A stretch of DNA of 64,000 nucleotides from Myxococcales bacterium (GTDB taxonomy: Bacteria; Myxococcota_A; Polyangia; Haliangiales; Haliangiaceae). A program made the position numbers and the translations under genes. Below the pieces are notes generated by a model that ran no database searches, had not been told where the DNA came from, and saw only the letters and a list, made by a program, of their open reading frames with translations. Numbering within the stretch: position 1 is the stretch's first letter; each line of letters starts with the position of its first letter. Shown here piece after piece: positions 39,974 through 47,689 of the stretch. The DNA lies in assembly GCA_028287135.1 (NCBI GenBank), contig JAQBQE010000032.1, forward strand, positions 1 through 64,000. Direction: 5' to 3'.

Positions 39974-41442
39974 TCGCGATCGACCAGGGAACCACCGGCT
40001 CCACCGTGCTCGTGCTCGACGAGAAGCTCCAGCTCCGCGGTCGCGGCTACAAGGAGTTCCGCCAGATCTACCCGCAGCCCGGCTGGGTCGAGCACGATCC
40101 CGAGGACATCTGGTTGTCGGTGACGTTCGCGCTGCAGGCGGCGCTCGCGGGGATCGATCCGGCGTCGATCGCGGCGATCGGGATCACGAACCAGCGCGAG
40201 ACCTCGGTGCTGTGGGATCGCGCGACCGGCAAGGCGGTGCACAACGCGATCGTCTGGCAGGACCGCCGCACCGCGGATCGCTGCGCGGAGCTCAAGCACG
40301 CGGGCAAGGAAGCGCGGGTCAAGCAGCTCACCGGGCTCACCCTCGATCCCTACTTCTCGGGGACCAAGGTCAGCTGGATGCTGCGCAACGTCGACGGGCT
40401 TGCCGCGCGCGCGCGTGCCGGCGAGATCGCATTCGGCACGGTCGATAGCTACCTGCTGTCCCGGCTGACGGCGCGCGCGGTCCACGCGACCGACGTCACC
40501 AACGCCTCGCGCACCCTGCTGTTCGACATCCACACGCTCGCGTGGAGCGACGAGCTGTGCGAGGTGATCGGTGTCCCGCGCGTGATGCTGCCCGACGTGG
40601 TCGCCTCGTCGGGGATCGTCGGGACCACGAAGGGCGTTCCCGGCCTGCCCGACGGCATCCCGATCGCGGGGCTCGCCGGCGATCAGCAGTCCGCGCTGTT
40701 CGGCCAGGCGTGCTTCACCCCCGGCGATGCAAAGTGCACGTACGGCACCGGCGCGTTCATCCTGATGAACACCGGCGACAAGCCGGTCGTGTCGAACGCG
40801 GGCCTGCTCACCACCGTCGCGTGGAAGCTGTCCCCCGAGCAGGGCGGCGAGCTGCGTTACGCCCTCGAAGGCTCGGCGTTCATCGCGGGTGCCGCCGTGC
40901 AGTGGCTGCGCGATGGCCTGCAGTTCTTCTCGTCGGCGACCGAGATCGAGGCGCTCGCTGGATCGGTCGCCGATTCCGGTGGGGTGATCGTGGTCCCCGC
41001 GTTCGCCGGCCTCGGTGCTCCGCACTGGCGGCCCGAGGCCCGCGGCTCGATCACCGGGCTGACCCGCGGCACCACGCGCGCGCACATCGCGCGGGCCACG
41101 CTCGAGGGCATCGCCTTGCAGAACGTCGACATCCTGCGCGCGATGGAGCGCGACGCGGGTCGCCCGCTACGGACCCTCAAGGTCGACGGCGGTGCCTCCG
41201 CGAACGATCTGCTGATGCAGTTCCAGAGTGATGTGCTCGGTGTCGAGATCTCGCGGCCCGATGTCGTCGAGACCACCGCGCTCGGGGCGGCCTTCCTCGC
41301 GGGTCTCGGGACCGGGGTGTGGAAGGATCAGGACCAGGTCACGAGGACCTGGCGCGAGCAGCGTCGGTTCAAGCCGATCGCCGATCGCACGAGGGTCAAC
41401 GAGCACCTCGCGCGCTGGGACGCCGCCGTCGCCAAGGCGTGA
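39961..41442 (+). CDS. glpK: Glycerol kinase
   Basis: A 493-residue FGGY kinase that phosphorylates glycerol to glycerol 3-phosphate with ATP. The N-terminal phosphate loop AIDQGTTGSTVL (about 6-17), NQRETSVLWDRATGKAVHNA and WQDRRT for substrate binding, GTVDSYLLSRLT, and the C-terminal adenosine motif LKVDGGASANDLLMQFQSDV are all canonical. Length is normal. ATG 39961 has GGAGGA 6 nt upstream and lies inside the end of the esterase gene. No glpF or glpD is adjacent. Confidence 0.96.
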   Translation: MRHVIAIDQGTTGSTVLVLDEKLQLRGRGYKEFRQIYPQPGWVEHDPEDIWLSVTFALQAALAGIDPASIAAIGITNQRETSVLWDRATGKAVHNAIVWQDRRTADRCAELKHAGKEARVKQLTGLTLDPYFSGTKVSWMLRNVDGLAARARAGEIAFGTVDSYLLSRLTARAVHATDVTNASRTLLFDIHTLAWSDELCEVIGVPRVMLPDVVASSGIVGTTKGVPGLPDGIPIAGLAGDQQSALFGQACFTPGDAKCTYGTGAFILMNTGDKPVVSNAGLLTTVAWKLSPEQGGELRYALEGSAFIAGAAVQWLRDGLQFFSSATEIEALAGSVADSGGVIVVPAFAGLGAPHWRPEARGSITGLTRGTTRAHIARATLEGIALQNVDILRAMERDAGRPLRTLKVDGGASANDLLMQFQSDVLGVEISRPDVVETTALGAAFLAGLGTGVWKDQDQVTRTWREQRRFKPIADRTRVNEHLARWDAAVAKA

Positions 41443-41451
41443 GCTCGCGCG

Positions 41452-42090
41452 CTACTTGCGCGCCTGCTGCTTCGCGCGCCGCATGATCCGGTCGGTGTCC
41501 TTGCGGAACTGCGCCTTGTCGATCTGACTGCCGTTGAGGATGGTGCTCGCCTGGCGCGTCAACGCCGCCATCCCGATCGCCTCCTGGATCTCCTCCGCCG
41601 AGGCGCCATGCATGCGCGCCGCCTCGGTGTGAAACGAGACGCAGTAGTCACACGGGATCTGCGCGGCGACCCCGAGCCCGATCAGCTCCTTGGTCTTCAT
41701 GTCGAGCCGGGTCTCCGAGCTCATCTGGAACCCCTTCAGCTCCATCCAGAACGCCGGCAACATGCTGGACGGCACCGCTCTCAACCACTGAGGCATGAAG
41801 CCGAACGTGGTCTCGATGTCCCGCATCGTCTCCTGCGCGGTCATGCCCATCGACGTGCCTTGCGAGCCCATGCTCGAGCCCTGCCGGCTCGGAGTGCCCC
41901 AGGTCGAAGGGCTCGGAGCGTTCGGATCAGTCGTGCTCGGGGTGCCGCGATCGGGTGCGGGCTGTGACGGCTGTGACGGCTGTGATGGCTGTCGCTGCGA
42001 TGGCTGCGACGGCTGCGATGGTTGTGCGATCGCGACACCACCTGCGAGCAACGCAACGATCAACAGGTGTGATCCAACTCGATTCCTCAT
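41452..42090 (-). CDS. Exported AhpD/carboxymuconolactone decarboxylase-like protein
   Basis: A 212-residue protein with a signal peptide (SHLLIVALLAGGVAIAQ) and then a Pro-Ser-Gln repeat region (residues ~24-45) and a Gly/Ser/Thr linker. The C-terminal half has the AhpD-like core CDYCVSFHTEAARMHGASAE: a C-x-x-C pair plus the downstream histidine used in peroxidase/disulfide chemistry. Family members are usually cytoplasmic, so the signal peptide is notable. ATG 42090 has AGGAGG 6 nt upstream. It is divergent from the ECF sigma gene and could be one of its targets. Confidence 0.82.
   Translation of the reverse strand: MRNRVGSHLLIVALLAGGVAIAQPSQPSQPSQRQPSQPSQPSQPAPDRGTPSTTDPNAPSPSTWGTPSRQGSSMGSQGTSMGMTAQETMRDIETTFGFMPQWLRAVPSSMLPAFWMELKGFQMSSETRLDMKTKELIGLGVAAQIPCDYCVSFHTEAARMHGASAEEIQEAIGMAALTRQASTILNGSQIDKAQFRKDTDRIMRRAKQQARK
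41960..42028 (-). repeat. In-frame 9-bp repeats encoding Pro-Ser-Gln triplets
   Basis: Units close to GGCTGTGAC/GGCTGCGAT repeat about seven times with small changes, keeping the frame and encoding QPS/PSQ triplets just after the signal peptide of the AhpD-like protein. This is coding low complexity, not a CRISPR array. Confidence 0.85.
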
Positions 42091-42421
42091 GTCCCGCCTC
42101 CTCTGGGTTTGCCCCAGGCAGTTCACGATCCATTCCGTCGGATGACCGACGATCGAGCGGATCGATCCGCGGGAGCGTTCGACCGGCGCTCGCTCGCGCG
42201 CAGGCGCCGCGCTCCGTCGACCACATCGGGCTACATCGGGGCCGACGTACGCGCGGGAGCGATTCCTACGGCCTACACACCAGCCTCCTTCCCTCGTCTG
42301 GTCGTTTTCACCAAGAAGTGGTGCCGGGCACCTGTGGATATCGCAAGGGATTCAACGAATCCATGCAGTTAGCTGTCGGCGCGGAGGTTGCTCTAAGGCT
42401 TCGTCCCGGAGGGGATGGACC
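42091..42421 (+). other. Divergent intergenic region
   Basis: About 330 nt between the AhpD-like gene and the ECF sigma gene. It holds the AGGAGG ribosome site of the former and the GGAGG site of the latter. There is no convincing gene, and no -35/-10 pair stands out. Confidence 0.5.
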
Positions 42422-43084
42422 ATGGCACTACTTGCGACCCGCACCTCGAAGAATTCCGCTGACTGGACCGATCGCGAGCTGTTGAAGTTTGTCCTCCGGA
42501 GCGATGCGCGTGGCTGGGCCGAGCTGGTCCGCCGCTTCCGCCCGCTCATCTACCGCTGCATCACCAAGGTGACGCTGAAGTACTCGCCGTCGCTCGGCAG
42601 CGCCGACCTCGACGAGATCTACGCCGACGTGATGATGCAGCTCGTGCGCGATGACATGCACAAGCTCCGCATCTACAACCCCGCGCGCGGCACCAAGCTC
42701 GGCTCGTGGATCGGCATGATCTCGGTCAACGCCGCCTACGACTTCCTTCGCGGCGCCGGTCGCCGTCCGCTGCTCGACAAGGTCGACGGCAACCTCGATC
42801 CGCACGAGGAGTGCGATCGCACGCCGCTCGATCTCCTGATCGAGAAGGAGCGCTGGGGTCACCTCAACGAGCTGCTGTCGGATTTTACCGACAAGGATCG
42901 TCACTTCGTCGAGCTCTACTACCAGCGCGGCATGGAAGCCGACGAGATCGCGGCCGAGATGCAGATCAGCCTGAAGACGGTCTACTCGAAGAAGCACAAG
43001 ATCCGCGCGCACCTCGTGCGCTGCCTCCAGGGTCTCGCGGGCGACAGCCCGATCGCCGACCTCGCTGCGGCCGCGGCGGCGTAA
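42422..43084 (+). CDS. ECF-like RNA polymerase sigma factor
   Basis: A 220-residue sigma-70-family protein. Region 2 spans about residues 18-100 (WAELVRRFRPLIYRCITKVT, DEIYADVMMQLV, KLGSWIGMISVNAAYDFLR), and region 4 carries the helix-turn-helix MEADEIAAEMQISLKTVYSKK. There is no obvious C-terminal extension or membrane anchor. No anti-sigma gene is adjacent, which is unusual for an ECF factor and suggests control by another partner or at transcription. ATG 42422 follows GGAGGGG. A good terminator lies 21 nt after the stop. Confidence 0.88.
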   Translation: MALLATRTSKNSADWTDRELLKFVLRSDARGWAELVRRFRPLIYRCITKVTLKYSPSLGSADLDEIYADVMMQLVRDDMHKLRIYNPARGTKLGSWIGMISVNAAYDFLRGAGRRPLLDKVDGNLDPHEECDRTPLDLLIEKERWGHLNELLSDFTDKDRHFVELYYQRGMEADEIAAEMQISLKTVYSKKHKIRAHLVRCLQGLAGDSPIADLAAAAAA

Positions 43085-43104
43085 CCAGCCCGCTCTCGCT
43101 CTCG

Positions 43105-43139
43105 AACGCGCGATGCCCTGACCGGCGTCGCGCGTTTTT
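43105..43139 (+). terminator. Rho-independent terminator after the ECF sigma gene
   Basis: The 9-bp stem AACGCGCGA (43105-43113) / TCGCGCGTT (43128-43136) runs into TTTTT (43135-43139). The loop is 14 nt. Confidence 0.7.
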
Positions 43140-43149
43140 GCGTGGGAGC

Positions 43150-43173
43150 GAAATGGGGGTCTGACCCCATTTC
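43150..43173. repeat. Solitary REP-like palindrome
   Basis: GAAATGGGG-GTCTGA-CCCCATTTC is a perfect 9-bp-arm palindrome with a 6-nt loop, AT-rich at its ends in a GC-rich region. Similar AAATGGGGTCTGACCCC-type palindromes recur next to Y1 (REP-associated) transposase genes in other bacteria, from general recall. No transposase gene is nearby. It may also act as a terminator for the convergent genes. Confidence 0.5.
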
Positions 43174-43177
43174 TTTG

Positions 43178-43759
43178 TCACTCGGGCGAGCGCTCGAACA
43201 TCGCGTAGGCGCGAACGATCATCGTGCCGTCGCGTTGCTCGGGCCCGCTGAGTAGCAGCTTGTCGGCAAACTCGCCGAGGCCCTGCTTGCTCTCGAGCCG
43301 GTCGAACGCGGTGGCGATGTCGTCGGACGCGCCGGAGATCGTCAGCTCGCATTGATTCGCCCGACACTCGAGGGCGTCGAGGGTGACGCCGAGCGACAGC
43401 GCCCGGAACCGCTTCTTGATCTCGCTCTCCGTTCTGGTCGCCCAGCCGGGGTCGCGCGTCTGGGTCACGAACACGTCGCGGTGAGACGGCGCATCGATCG
43501 TCAGCGCATCGACCGTCGCGGTCCCGCCATCCGGGAGCGGCAGCCCTTCGGTGAACGCCTCGCTCCCGCTCCCGAGCCGTGGCCCGGCGGGAGCCGAGAT
43601 CGCTGCCTTGCCCGACCCGGTGGTGAGAGCAGCCGATCCCTGCGAATCCCCCCGGGTTCCGGACCCAGCCCCGGGATTGCGATCGCGCAGGGCGAACCAT
43701 GCGATTCCACCGGCGATCACCACGATGCCGACGACCACCGGTGCACGCGGTACGGCCAT
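43178..43759 (-). CDS. Hypothetical membrane-anchored protein (193 aa)
   Basis: A single N-terminal transmembrane helix (APVVVGIVVIAGGIAWFAL) is followed by a Gly/Ser/Ala linker and a C-terminal domain of about 100 residues with one C-x4-C pair (LECRANQCELTI). This is a pattern of small extracytoplasmic domains in myxobacterial proteins. The family is unknown. ATG 43759 is chosen over 43777 because TAGGCT lies 8 nt upstream. Its start is divergent from the PBP1A gene, about 90 nt away. Confidence 0.65.
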   Translation of the reverse strand: MAVPRAPVVVGIVVIAGGIAWFALRDRNPGAGSGTRGDSQGSAALTTGSGKAAISAPAGPRLGSGSEAFTEGLPLPDGGTATVDALTIDAPSHRDVFVTQTRDPGWATRTESEIKKRFRALSLGVTLDALECRANQCELTISGASDDIATAFDRLESKQGLGEFADKLLLSGPEQRDGTMIVRAYAMFERSPE

Positions 43760-43767
43760 GGGAGCGC

Positions 43768-43773
43768 AGCCTA
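43768..43773 (-). promoter_or_regulatory. TANNNT -10-like element before the 43759 gene
   Basis: TAGGCT on the minus strand lies 8 nt before ATG 43759. The same hexamer occurs before the gene at 63471. Confidence 0.35.
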
Positions 43774-43848
43774 GCACTTGCTGCTACGACGTGGGACGGA
43801 CCGCCGGGCGTGACCGGACGGGTACCGGCCAGGTCGGATTGTGATTAG

Positions 43849-46404
43849 ATGCGCGCCGTGACCGAGGAGCCAGCCGTGAGTCCGCCCGGCGAGATCCGCC
43901 CGCGCGTGACGGTCGCGAACCGCGCCGATGGCGGGGTGTTCTACTGGATCGGCAAGCTCTACGGGTTCGCCGTGCTCTCGATCCTCGCGAGCGTGATGCT
44001 GCTCGCGATCACGATCTACGGCTACTTCTCGCTCAACGCCCCGCCCGTCCCCGACCTGACCCAGTACGCCAAGGTTGCTCCCGCCGTGTCCCGGATGTAC
44101 GCGGCCGACGGCACGCTGCTCGGCGAGTTCGCCAAGGAGTGGCGCCAGCTCGTTCCGTACGAGCGGATGCCCAAGAAGCTGGTCGACGCGTTCCTCGCCG
44201 TCGAGGATCACGACTTCTTCTCGCACCGCGGTCTCTACTTCAAGGGCATCGCTCGCGCGGTGTGGGCGAACATCACCGCACGCGACTTCGCGCAGGGTGG
44301 CTCGACGATCACGCAGCAGGTCGCCAAGCAGTTCCTCGGCGGCGAGAAGTCGCTGTCGCGCAAGGGCAAGGAAGCGATCATCGCGCGCCGGCTCGAGGCG
44401 ATGTACTCGAAGAAGGCGATCCTGTCGGTCTACCTCAATCACATCTATCTCGGCGCAGGTGCGTGGGGTGTCGGCGGCGCGGCGCAGCGCTACTTCCAGA
44501 AGAACCTCGACCAGCTGACGCTCGCGGAGTCCGCGCTGATCGCCGGCCTCGCGCAGGCACCATCGGCGTACTCGCCGATCCATCGGCCCAAGCTCGCGAT
44601 CGAGCGCCGCAACGTCGTGCTCGACAAGATGGCAAGCTACGGGCTCGCGACCCCCGCGGAGATCGCCGCGGCCAAGCAGGAGCCACTCGCGCTCCACCTC
44701 TATCGCGACGTGTTTCCGGATCGCATGCCGTACTACTCGGAGTGGGTGCGCAGCTACGTCAACAAGACGTATGGCGAGCAGGCGCTGTTCGAGAAGGGGC
44801 TGACGATCGAGACCGCCGCCGAGCCGACCTGGGAAGCGACGGCGTACGAGAACACCGACTTCGGCGCGCGCAACCAGGACAAGCGTCAGGGCTGGCGCGG
44901 ACCGGAATGGCGGATCGATGGCGCCGCGCGCGACAAGTTCATCGAGCGGCAGAAGACGTTGTATGGCACCGGGCCACTCGCTCCGGGCAAGCGCTACCTC
45001 GCGGTCGTCGACAAGGTCACCGGCGACAACGCGGATGTGACGATCGGTGATCGCAAGCTCAAGCTTCCGTCGCGCAACCTGCGCTGGGCCTCGAAGTGGC
45101 AGCCCGGCAACGCCGAGAACGACATCCCCGTCGAGAGCGCAACTCAGGTGCTCAAGCCCGGTTACGTCGTGTGGGTGACGCGGGAGATCCGGACCCGCAC
45201 CAAGTATCGCAAGTGGGCGCTGCCCGACACCAAGAACCCGGCGTGGGTCCCCGGCGAGGACCAGCACGAGTGGGACGAGAAGCACCCCGACGTGGTCGCG
45301 CTCGAGCAGGTCCCGCACCCGCAGGCGACGATCTTCACGGCCGATCACCACAATGCGTACGTGGTCGCGATGGTCGGCGGTCACGACTACGACCGCTCGG
45401 TGTTCAACCGCGCGACCCAGGCGTGCCGCCAGCCAGGCTCGACGTACAAGCCGATCTACTACGCGCTCGGTCTCGACCAGGGCTACGGCTTCGACACGGT
45501 GCTCAACGATGTGCCGGTGAAGATCGTCGACCCCGACACCGGCGAGGAGTGGAGCCCGACCAACCTCGGTGACTCGATGGACGGCGACGTCACGCTCGAG
45601 TACGCGCTCGTGTTCTCGAAGAACATCCCCTCCGTCGATCTGTTCAAGCGGCTCGGTGCGAAGAATGTCGAGGACTGGGCGCGCCGCCTCGGGTTCACGA
45701 CCAAGATCTTCGCCGACGACGCCCTCGCCCTCGGTGCCTCGTGCTCCAAGCTCGACGAGATGGCGCGCGCGTTCACGATGTTCGCCCGGCTCGGTCAGTG
45801 GTGGCCGCGCCCTGCGGGCAAGGAGAAGAACTGGATCTACACGCGGCGGATCCTCGACCGCGATGGCAACACCGTCGAGGACAACACGCTCGCCGACGAT
45901 CCCCAGCTCACCGCGGACGACCGGTTCGATCGGATCGCCGCACTCGCCGGTGTGAAGGCCCCGCAGGCGATCCCGCAGCGCAGCGCCTACCTGATGTCCC
46001 GCCTGCTCGCGCACGAGGTGATCTACGGGTTCGCGAACGTGCTGCGCGCGACGCAGATCAACGCCGCCGGCAAGACCGGCACGTCGAGCGACACCCACGA
46101 CACGCTGTTCATCGCGTACACCTCGAAGTTCACGACCCTGGTGTGGATGGGCGACGACAAGAAGGAGCGCGCGCTCGGCAAGAGCGATGCGGCGTACATG
46201 ACCGCGGTGCCGCTGTGGTCGCGGTACATGTACGAGAGCGCGAAGGGCTATCCCAACCCGGAGATCCCGTGGTTCACGCCGGCCGGCCAGAGCCCGAAGG
46301 ATCGCGGCGATCACAGCAAGGGCACCAAGGGCCCGCAGATGAACCTGATCTTCCGCGCCCCGAAGAAGGATGGCGTCCCCGAGGACGATCGTCCGCCGGT
46401 CTAG
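43849..46404 (+). CDS. Penicillin-binding protein 1A (bifunctional transglycosylase/transpeptidase)
   Basis: An 851-residue class A PBP that polymerises and cross-links peptidoglycan. One transmembrane helix (about 37-60) anchors it. The GT51 domain has the catalytic glutamate E119 in AVEDHDFFSHRG, then QGGSTITQQVAKQFL and the second motif ESALIAGLAQAPSAYSP. The transpeptidase has S531-x-x-K (GSTYKP), SKN (FSKNIPS) and K742-T-G-T. An OB-like insert lies between the domains. ATG 43849 is annotated. GTG 43858 is a serious alternative, because the sequence just before it (TTGTGATTAGATGCGCGCC) strongly resembles the sequence before the gene at 33960. Confidence 0.94.
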   Translation: MRAVTEEPAVSPPGEIRPRVTVANRADGGVFYWIGKLYGFAVLSILASVMLLAITIYGYFSLNAPPVPDLTQYAKVAPAVSRMYAADGTLLGEFAKEWRQLVPYERMPKKLVDAFLAVEDHDFFSHRGLYFKGIARAVWANITARDFAQGGSTITQQVAKQFLGGEKSLSRKGKEAIIARRLEAMYSKKAILSVYLNHIYLGAGAWGVGGAAQRYFQKNLDQLTLAESALIAGLAQAPSAYSPIHRPKLAIERRNVVLDKMASYGLATPAEIAAAKQEPLALHLYRDVFPDRMPYYSEWVRSYVNKTYGEQALFEKGLTIETAAEPTWEATAYENTDFGARNQDKRQGWRGPEWRIDGAARDKFIERQKTLYGTGPLAPGKRYLAVVDKVTGDNADVTIGDRKLKLPSRNLRWASKWQPGNAENDIPVESATQVLKPGYVVWVTREIRTRTKYRKWALPDTKNPAWVPGEDQHEWDEKHPDVVALEQVPHPQATIFTADHHNAYVVAMVGGHDYDRSVFNRATQACRQPGSTYKPIYYALGLDQGYGFDTVLNDVPVKIVDPDTGEEWSPTNLGDSMDGDVTLEYALVFSKNIPSVDLFKRLGAKNVEDWARRLGFTTKIFADDALALGASCSKLDEMARAFTMFARLGQWWPRPAGKEKNWIYTRRILDRDGNTVEDNTLADDPQLTADDRFDRIAALAGVKAPQAIPQRSAYLMSRLLAHEVIYGFANVLRATQINAAGKTGTSSDTHDTLFIAYTSKFTTLVWMGDDKKERALGKSDAAYMTAVPLWSRYMYESAKGYPNPEIPWFTPAGQSPKDRGDHSKGTKGPQMNLIFRAPKKDGVPEDDRPPV

Positions 46405-46408
46405 CGAT

Positions 46409-46846
46409 TCACAGGTGGGTGACGAGGCCGCTCGTCACGACGGTTCGCCCGGCGTGGCGCTGCTCGATCTCGCTGAACCCGGCGCACAGCGCCCGGCGGC
46501 TCGCCTCCGGGGCATGACCGCGATCGACCATCACGATCGCGCCGCCGTCGCGCACGACCCGCGCCCACTCGCGCAGCGTCACATCCCAGCCCTCGTCGAC
46601 CGCGACATCGATGCCGATCACCGCGGCGAGCGAGCCTGCCTCGAGGGAGGTGGTGTCCGCGAGCGTCGCCGACAGCTTCTTGGCCGCGCGCGCCGACATC
46701 CCGACCGCGATCACCTCGCGGTGCGCGCCGAGGGCGCTCGCGAGCTTGGGATGGCCGATCACCACCACCTTGCCGTCCGCGTTCGCCGAGGACAGGGCCT
46801 CGGTGACGGCGGTGACCGCGGGTGTGATGAACAGACCGTCGAGCAT
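46409..46846 (-). CDS. Small methyltransferase-like Rossmann protein
   Basis: A 145-residue protein with a compact class I methyltransferase-like pattern: KVVVIGHPKLASAL as strand 1, HREVIAVGMSARAAKKL, LAAVIGIDVAVDEGWDVTLREWARVVRDGGAIVMVDRG as strands 4 and 5. The canonical GxGxG loop is not present, so it may not bind SAM. ATG 46846 is chosen over GTG 46861 because TACCGT lies 5 nt upstream. It converges with the PBP1A gene, with 4 nt between stops. Confidence 0.6.
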   Translation of the reverse strand: MLDGLFITPAVTAVTEALSSANADGKVVVIGHPKLASALGAHREVIAVGMSARAAKKLSATLADTTSLEAGSLAAVIGIDVAVDEGWDVTLREWARVVRDGGAIVMVDRGHAPEASRRALCAGFSEIEQRHAGRTVVTSGLVTHL

Positions 46847-46893
46847 TCGCCACGGTAACACGGGCTGAAGACCCGTTGACGTCGGCCCGCGGC

Positions 46894-47655
46894 TCAGAGA
46901 TCGCGCATGTACTCGCAGCGCGGCGCTTCGATATGCGGCGTGATCCAGCTGACACCGAGCAGCTGGTCGAGGAGGAACCGGAAGTTGCCGTACGTCACGA
47001 CGAAGAAGTCCATCTTGCGCTTCTTGATGCCACCGCCGGTGTCATCCGCGCGGACGCAGCCATCGTGGATCGAACCGTCCGGCAGCTGCAGGCCGTCGAA
47101 CTCGGGGATGTACAGCGGCTCGCCGATCGCGATCACGGTCTTGTCGACGGCGACCGACTTGAACGGGATCAGTGGCCGCTGACCGGCACCGCGTCCGAAC
47201 GGATGGTTCGCGATGTTGAGCTGCTCGAAGCACGTGCCGTAGCCGTACTTGCACGCGCCTTTGTAGTTGATGACCCGGCCATCCATCATCAGGCCCGAGC
47301 CCTCCATGCGCAGCGACCACGCGAAGCGCTCGCGCACGCGGCCGAAGAACAGACCATCCGAGGTGTAGAGCTCGACCCACGTGTGATCGGGGACCTTCGC
47401 ATTGCGACCGGACTTGGGGACCGTGCTCGTGCGCGCGTCCTGGTAATCCTCCTCGAGGGCGAGCCAGTAGAACCGCAGCGCCCAGCCGCTGTCCTTCACG
47501 AGCGGGTAGCCGCAGCACAGCTTGTTCTTGCCGCGCAGGTTCATCCGCGGCTGCAGCGGGACGTCTTCCTTCGCGAGCTTGCTGTCGTCGGCCCCGGCAT
47601 CCGCACCGAGCACGGCGAGGATCCCGACGACGAACAGGCTGACGGCGCGTCGCAC
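46894..47655 (-). CDS. Exported 3D-domain protein
   Basis: A 253-residue protein with a signal peptide (RRAVSLFVVGILAVLGADAGA). The C-terminal part has the 3D (three-aspartate) domain pattern seen in MltA and Rpf/YabE-like cell-wall enzymes: GCVRADDTGGGIKKRKMDFFV, preceded by AIGEPLYIPEFDGLQLPDG. A role in peptidoglycan cleavage is likely. An N-terminal stretch with paired cysteines (NKLCCGYP) is extra. GTG 47655 is preferred because TACGAT lies 6 nt upstream and the signal then begins with basic residues. ATG 47691 and 47736 are possible longer starts that would overlap the divergent gene. Confidence 0.78.
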   Translation of the reverse strand: MRRAVSLFVVGILAVLGADAGADDSKLAKEDVPLQPRMNLRGKNKLCCGYPLVKDSGWALRFYWLALEEDYQDARTSTVPKSGRNAKVPDHTWVELYTSDGLFFGRVRERFAWSLRMEGSGLMMDGRVINYKGACKYGYGTCFEQLNIANHPFGRGAGQRPLIPFKSVAVDKTVIAIGEPLYIPEFDGLQLPDGSIHDGCVRADDTGGGIKKRKMDFFVVTYGNFRFLLDQLLGVSWITPHIEAPRCEYMRDL

Positions 47656-47661
47656 CGCAGA

Positions 47662-47667
47662 ATCGTA
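47662..47667 (-). promoter_or_regulatory. TANNNT -10-like element before the 3D-domain gene
   Basis: TACGAT on the minus strand lies 6 nt before GTG 47655, supporting that start over the longer in-frame ATG codons. Confidence 0.35.
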
Positions 47668-47689
47668 CGTCACGCGGTACAACCCGTCC

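Noticed and set aside
43771-46314. An 847-codon minus-strand open frame
   Set aside because: It is antisense to the PBP1A gene, whose catalytic motifs are intact on the plus strand.
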